This document shows, piece after piece, positions 5,935 to 8,817 of a stretch of 8,817 nucleotides of DNA. The notes under the pieces are model-generated. The model ran no database searches. It was not told the origin of the DNA and saw nothing but the letters and a program-made list of their open reading frames with translations. The stretch covers positions 1-8,817 of the forward strand of contig CAJFUS010000056.1 in NCBI GenBank assembly GCA_904420235.1. The letters run 5' to 3'. Source of the DNA: Candidatus Neoanaerotignum tabaqchaliae (lineage in GTDB: Bacteria; Bacillota; Clostridia; Lachnospirales; Anaerotignaceae). A program made the position numbers and the translations under genes. Position 1 is the stretch's first letter; every line of letters begins with the position of its first letter.

Positions 5935-6804
5935 ATGGGCATAAAAAGTGTTGGATTTATAGGAATTGGCGTTATGGGAAAATCAATGGCCTATAACCTT
6001 ATTAAAAATGGCTTTGATGTTTATGTTTACTCAAGAACAAAAAGCAAGGCTGATGAGGTTGTAGGAAAAGGCGCCCTATGGTGTTCTTCCGTTAAAGAAT
6101 GTGTGTCTCAAAAAGACGCCGTTATTACAATGGTAGGATATCCCAAAGACGTAGAAGAAGTGTATTTTGGCAGCAATGGAATAATAGAAAACGCAAAAAA
6201 AGGTGCTCTTATAATTGATATGACAACAACAAGCCCTGTACTTTCTGAAAAAATATACTCTTTAGCCACAGAAAAAGGACTTTATGCTGTTGATGCTCCG
6301 GTTTCGGGAGGAGATAAGGGCGCCGAAAACGCTACTTTGTCAATTATGGCCGGAGGCGATAAAGAATCTTTTGAAATGGCGCTTCCACTATTTAAAGCTC
6401 TTGGAACAACAATAATATACGAAGGAAAAGCAGGCAGCGGACAACATACCAAAATGTCAAATCAAATAGCAATAGCCGGCGCCATAGCAGGAGTGTGCGA
6501 AGCCATAAGATACGGCGACTTAGCCGGCCTTGACAGAAGGCTTATGCTTAACAGTATTAAAAACGGAGCCGCCGGAAGCTGGCAGATGTCAAACAACGGA
6601 GAAAATATATTAAGCAACAATTTTGACCCCGGATTTTTTATAAAGCATTTTATAAAGGACATGAAAATAGCTTCATCAGAAGCGGAAGTCCGCGGTGAAA
6701 AACTTGAAGCCCTTGAAACAGTTCTTAAAATGTATGAGGCTCTTGAAAACGACGGTTTAGGCGACATGGGAACGCAGGCCCTTATAAAATATTACGAAAA
6801 GTAA
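5935..6804 (+). CDS. NAD(P)-dependent beta-hydroxyacid dehydrogenase (3-hydroxyisobutyrate dehydrogenase family)
   Basis: This 289-residue cytoplasmic oxidoreductase is of typical family length. The family interconverts 3-hydroxy acids and semialdehydes; members include 3-hydroxyisobutyrate dehydrogenase, tartronate semialdehyde reductase, and glyoxylate/succinate semialdehyde reductases. The N-terminal Rossmann domain opens with GFIGIGVMG (7-15). The second strand ends in VYSRT, and Arg34 at that position favours NADPH over NADH by family rule. The substrate loop DAPVSGG (120-126), the catalytic Lys173 with Asn176 in HTKMSNQ, and Lys241 in KDM are all present, so the enzyme should be active. 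The C-terminal half (about 165-289) is the all-helical domain. AGGAGGAG (5921-5928) precedes ATG 5935. Neighbours give no pathway clue: a surface protein lies upstream and an Rrf2 regulator downstream. No terminator separates it from the regulator gene 69 bases on, so some read-through is possible. The exact substrate cannot be assigned from sequence. Confidence 0.9.
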   Translation: MGIKSVGFIGIGVMGKSMAYNLIKNGFDVYVYSRTKSKADEVVGKGALWCSSVKECVSQKDAVITMVGYPKDVEEVYFGSNGIIENAKKGALIIDMTTTSPVLSEKIYSLATEKGLYAVDAPVSGGDKGAENATLSIMAGGDKESFEMALPLFKALGTTIIYEGKAGSGQHTKMSNQIAIAGAIAGVCEAIRYGDLAGLDRRLMLNSIKNGAAGSWQMSNNGENILSNNFDPGFFIKHFIKDMKIASSEAEVRGEKLEALETVLKMYEALENDGLGDMGTQALIKYYEK

Positions 6805-6825
6805 GTTCCAAGTCAAAATAAAGTC

Positions 6826-6859
6826 TTGAAATCATATCTGATTATAGGTAAAATATAAT
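6826..6859 (+). promoter_or_regulatory. Promoter of the Rrf2 regulator gene with an internal dyad
   Basis: TTGAAA (6826-6831) is followed after 17 bases by TAAAAT (6849-6854), which runs into TATAAT (6854-6859). Inside the spacer is a perfect inverted repeat, AATCA (6830-6834), TATC, TGATT (6839-6843), well placed for autorepression. A related dyad lies at the downstream cysteine synthase gene (7553-7570). The leader is about 10-15 bases, with AGAGGTG (6862-6868) as the ribosome binding site. Confidence 0.62.
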
Positions 6860-6873
6860 ACAGAGGTGATTTT

Positions 6874-7314
6874 ATGAGGGTTTCAACAAAAGGCAGATAT
6901 GCCCTTAGAATAATGATTGACTTGGCGCTTAATAACAACGGAGAGTATATTCCATTAAAAGATATATCAGCCAGACAGGGAATAACAATTAAATATATGG
7001 AACAGATTATACCGCAGCTTAACAAAGCCGGATACCTTAAAAGCCTTAGGGGAAACGGCGGAGGATACCGCCTTGCCAAAACACCTGATAAATATATTGT
7101 TGGAGATATACTGCGTGTTATGGAAGGCAGTCTTGCTCCAGTGGCCTGTCTTGACTATGATGAAGTAGACTGCGAAAGAAGCAATAACTGCTCAACTCTT
7201 AAGTTTTGGAACGGCCTTAAGGAAACTGTTAACAATTATGTGAACAGCTTTACATTAGCAGATATTATAAATGACATTAATGATACACAAACTGACAATT
7301 TAACTGAAAAATAA
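6874..7314 (+). CDS. Rrf2-family transcriptional regulator, three-cysteine (IscR-like) type
   Basis: This 146-residue cytoplasmic DNA-binding protein is of normal length for the family. The start MRVSTKGRYALRIMIDLA and the winged-helix segment from IPLKDISARQGI to GYLKSLRGNGGGYRLA (about 26-68) are classic Rrf2 signatures, with the wing at GNGGGYRLA. Cys92, Cys100 and Cys106 (C-X7-C-X5-C) lie in the loop that carries a [2Fe-2S] cluster in IscR. The fourth E. coli IscR ligand, His107 in CLTHALW, corresponds to Leu109 in CSTLKFW, so the cluster, if present, needs another ligand or is bound differently. B. subtilis CymR, the cysteine-metabolism member, lacks this triad, so this is closer to IscR by residues. 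Its position before a cysteine synthase gene recalls CymR by role. A dyad in its own promoter suggests autoregulation. I leave the symbol blank because iscR and cymR cannot be separated here. ATG 6874 follows AGAGGTG by five bases. Confidence 0.9.
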   Translation: MRVSTKGRYALRIMIDLALNNNGEYIPLKDISARQGITIKYMEQIIPQLNKAGYLKSLRGNGGGYRLAKTPDKYIVGDILRVMEGSLAPVACLDYDEVDCERSNNCSTLKFWNGLKETVNNYVNSFTLADIINDINDTQTDNLTEK

Positions 7315-7326
7315 ATATCTGAAGAT

Positions 7327-7354
7327 AAAGACGGCAAACAGCCGTCTTTTTTTT
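7327..7354 (+). terminator. Rho-independent terminator after the Rrf2 gene
   Basis: AAAGACGGC (7327-7335) pairs perfectly with GCCGTCTTT (7341-7349) around an AAACA loop, and the T run extends to 7354. It begins 13 bases after the stop codon and separates the regulator from the cysteine synthase transcript. Confidence 0.92.
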
Positions 7355-7519
7355 ACATTATAAACAAAATTCATAGTATTTATGTACTAAATCAAACACG
7401 ACTAAAAACTATTTGCAACAACTGAATAATGACTCCGGATTTTTATGGCGCTCTATAATTTGATGTAATTAAACTTTTTAAAAAACAGTATATTTTTTCA
7501 TCCCAAAACAATAATTATA
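7355..7519. other. Intergenic DNA between the Rrf2 terminator and the cysK promoter
   Basis: These 165 bases are AT-rich and hold no open frame with a ribosome binding site. I see no T-box or S-box leader: the consensus promoter lies downstream of it, so this DNA is not in the cysteine synthase mRNA. Upstream regulator sites are possible, but none stands out. Confidence 0.5.
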
Positions 7520-7570
7520 TTGACAAATGATGTATATAAAAATATAATCTTATTAATCACATAGGATTAA
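7520..7570 (+). promoter_or_regulatory. Consensus cysK promoter with a start-site operator candidate
   Basis: TTGACA (7520-7525), a 17-base spacer and TATAAT (7543-7548) match the housekeeping consensus perfectly. Right after the -10, over the expected start, TTAATC (7553-7558) and GATTAA (7565-7570) form a perfect inverted repeat around ACATAG. Its core AATCACATAGGATT agrees with the Rrf2 promoter dyad AATCATATCTGATT at 11 of 14 positions. A strong promoter with a start-site operator is the usual layout of a repressed gene. The AAGGAGG ribosome binding site (7569-7575) overlaps the dyad end. Confidence 0.75.
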
Positions 7571-7582
7571 GGAGGTATTATT

Positions 7583-8509
7583 ATGGGAATATACGCAAAT
7601 ATACAGGAACTTACGGGAAACACCCCTATGGTTGAACTTAAAAACATAGAAAAACTTTATAACCTTAAATGCTCCATAGCTGCTAAAATAGAGTACTTTA
7701 ACCCTGCCGGCAGTGTCAAGGACAGAATAGCCAAGTCTATGATTGAAGATGCCGAAAAAAAAGGCGTTTTAAAACCCGACGTTGCCATAATAGAAGCTAC
7801 CAGTGGGAACACTGGAGTTGGAATAGCCGCATTGGCTGCGCAAAAGGGATACCGTCTTATTATAACAATGCCCGAAACAATGAGTATTGAACGGCGCAAA
7901 CTTTTAAAAGCCTATGGCGCTGAAATTGTTCTTACCGACGGCTCAAAAGGAATGAAAGGCGCTATTGAAAAGGCCAACGAGCTTCTGGAAACAATAAAGC
8001 CCAGCATTTCATTGGGCCAATTTAAAAATATGGCAAACCCGGAAATCCACTATAAAACAACTGGTCCGGAAATATGGAACGACACTGAAGGAGATGTTGA
8101 TATTTTTGTTGCCGGCGTTGGAACAGGAGGAACCATAAGCGGCGTTGGAAAATATCTTAAGGAAAAGCGGGACACAATTAAAATAGTGGCCGTTGAGCCA
8201 TCCGACTCCCCTGTTCTTTCGGAAGGAAAAGCCGGTCCTCATAAAATACAGGGCATAGGAGCCGGATTTGTTCCCGAAACCCTTGACAAAAATATTTATG
8301 ATGAAGTAATAACAGTAACATCAGAAAACGCTTTTAACATGATGAAAACTCTTGCCTACAAAGAAGGCATTTTATGCGGAATATCTTCCGGCGCTGCTCT
8401 TTGGGCAGCCGTTGAGGAAGGCAAAAAGCCGGAAAACGATGGCAAGCTTATAGTTGTTCTTCTTCCCGACACAGGAGAAAGATACTTGTCAACACCAGCT
8501 TTCGACTGA
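7583..8509 (+). CDS. cysK: Cysteine synthase (O-acetylserine sulfhydrylase), PLP-dependent
   Basis: This 308-residue cytoplasmic enzyme catalyses O-acetyl-L-serine plus sulfide to L-cysteine plus acetate, the last step of cysteine synthesis. It is a fold-type II PLP enzyme of the usual CysK length. Visible motifs are TGNTPMV near the N-terminus, PLP-binding Lys46 in NPAGSVKDRIA, the substrate loop TSGNTG (73-78), QFKNMANP (146-153), the phosphate loop GVGTGGT (178-184), GISSGAA (266-272) contacting the PLP ring nitrogen, and the ending YLSTPAFD. All catalytic parts are intact. Lack of a C-terminal CBS domain and the length argue against cystathionine beta-synthase; CysM is a less likely alternative. 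In B. subtilis CysK also binds the Rrf2 protein CymR and acts as its O-acetylserine-dependent corepressor. A similar partnership with the Rrf2 protein encoded just upstream is possible but inferred. AAGGAGG (7569-7575) lies seven bases before ATG 7583. No serine acetyltransferase gene is in the window. Confidence 0.93.
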   Translation: MGIYANIQELTGNTPMVELKNIEKLYNLKCSIAAKIEYFNPAGSVKDRIAKSMIEDAEKKGVLKPDVAIIEATSGNTGVGIAALAAQKGYRLIITMPETMSIERRKLLKAYGAEIVLTDGSKGMKGAIEKANELLETIKPSISLGQFKNMANPEIHYKTTGPEIWNDTEGDVDIFVAGVGTGGTISGVGKYLKEKRDTIKIVAVEPSDSPVLSEGKAGPHKIQGIGAGFVPETLDKNIYDEVITVTSENAFNMMKTLAYKEGILCGISSGAALWAAVEEGKKPENDGKLIVVLLPDTGERYLSTPAFD

Positions 8510-8736
8510 TAATGCAGTTATTCATCAGATTTAAAGCAGAAAAGTAAAAAGTGTTGTTAATACAAAAAATACTAAAATCCACCTATGGACAGCTGCCAAT
8601 GTGCCGTTCCGGTTAACTGTCAAATAGTTAATTTTTTTCAGATTTTAGGCAAATTTTAATGGATTTTTCTAAAATAAAATATTCCACATATCAAATATGC
8701 TCTTTTGGTAATTAAAAGCTCTAAAAATCAAATTTT
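8510..8736. other. AT-rich noncoding stretch after cysK
   Basis: No open frame with a ribosome binding site, RNA gene or repeat is recognisable here. The only structure of note is GGTTAACT (8611-8618) pairing with AGTTAATT (8626-8633, two G-U pairs), followed by T's to 8638. This weak AT-rich hairpin may terminate cysK. A GC-richer patch around 8580-8612 contains CAGCTG and is unexplained. Confidence 0.5.
8611..8638 (+). terminator. Weak candidate terminator of cysK
   Basis: TTAACT (8613-8618), loop GTCAAAT, AGTTAA (8626-8631) and a run of seven T's. The 6-bp core is extended by two G-U pairs. The stem has little GC, so termination would be partial, with the stronger hairpin at 8737 as a backup. 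Confidence 0.4.
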
Positions 8737-8767
8737 AAAAGGCCGGAAAATTCCGGCCTTTTGTTTT
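8737..8767. terminator. Strong bidirectional terminator hairpin
   Basis: AAAAGGCCGGAA (8737-8748) pairs perfectly with TTCCGGCCTTTT (8751-8762), a 12-bp stem around AA (in practice a shorter stem with a 4-base loop). TTGTTTTT continues on the plus side, and A-rich DNA before it reads as T's on the minus strand. It can stop read-through from cysK and end a minus-strand gene entering from the right edge. Confidence 0.88.
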
Positions 8768-8815
8768 TCACTTTACAATACACTCTTTTTTACAGCCCGA
8801 AAATGAACCTTTTTC
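8768..8815 (-). CDS. Possible 3' end of a minus-strand gene, unidentified
   Basis: On the minus strand one frame entering from the right edge reads EKGSFSGCKKECIVK and stops at TGA (8770-8768), five bases before the bidirectional hairpin. That spacing is what a gene end would show. Fifteen residues are too few to name a family, and the other two minus frames also reach stops nearby, so the frame itself is uncertain. Confidence 0.3.
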   Translation of the reverse strand, partial: EKGSFSGCKKECIVK

Positions 8816-8817
8816 CA

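Noticed and set aside
7514..7548. Inverted repeat ATTATATT/AATATAAT with a 19-base gap around the cysK promoter
   Set aside because: Both arms are AT-only and largely made of the -35 and -10 boxes themselves, so chance is the simpler explanation; the dyad at 7553-7570 is a better operator candidate.
7355..7582. T-box or SAM riboswitch leader for cysK
   Set aside because: The consensus promoter is only about 35 bases before the start codon, and no T-box sequence or antiterminator hairpin is present.
1..8817. Mobile element, prophage, toxin-antitoxin or defence system
   Set aside because: No transposase, integrase, terminal repeat, att-like duplication or paired small genes; base composition and ribosome binding sites are uniform across the window.

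Overview
The window looks like a chromosomal segment of a low-GC, Gram-positive anaerobe of the Clostridia. The evidence is AT-rich intergenic DNA, frequent ATA, AAA and CTT codons, strong AGGAGG-type ribosome binding sites, TTGACA/TATAAT-type promoters with 17-bp spacers, and a cell-surface protein with SLH domains. I see no mobile element, phage gene, CRISPR array, rRNA or tRNA. I cannot name the species.

Left part (1-3125), envelope and signalling. The window opens in the last codons of a universal stress protein gene. A 14-bp hairpin follows, shared as a terminator with a convergent minus-strand gene for an exported L,D-transpeptidase (YkuD fold). Back-to-back with that gene is a two-component system: an OmpR/PhoB-type response regulator and an overlapping, translationally coupled membrane histidine kinase. 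The 169-bp divergent region holds a good sigma-70/sigma-A promoter for the transpeptidase and a weak-35 promoter for the regulator. Two TTCA half-sites 11 bp apart lie over the missing -35, the layout expected of a PhoB-type activated, autoregulated promoter.

Middle part (3126-5846), surface layer. A single 823-residue secreted protein has three N-terminal SLH domains that should bind it to the cell-wall polysaccharide. After a Gly/Ser/Thr linker come seven divergent repeats of 77-89 residues, very rich in Asp and Glu. Its promoter region contains a GC-containing dyad between candidate -35 and -10 boxes. A rho-independent terminator closes the gene.

Right part (5847-8817), metabolism and sulfur control. 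A beta-hydroxyacid dehydrogenase gene with its own promoter is followed by an Rrf2-family regulator gene with three cysteines (IscR-like), a strong terminator, and a cysK-type cysteine synthase gene behind a perfect consensus promoter. The most interesting signal is a related inverted-repeat element, AATCA-N4-(T/G)GATT. It lies inside the regulator's own promoter and also at the expected transcription start of the cysteine synthase gene. This suggests that the Rrf2 protein represses both itself and cysteine synthesis. The window ends in about 230 bp of AT-rich noncoding DNA, a perfect 12-bp hairpin, and perhaps the 3' end of another minus-strand gene.

No completely new system is evident. The candidates for novelty are the Rrf2/cysK regulatory unit, the repeat architecture of the acidic S-layer-type protein, and the transpeptidase/two-component envelope module.
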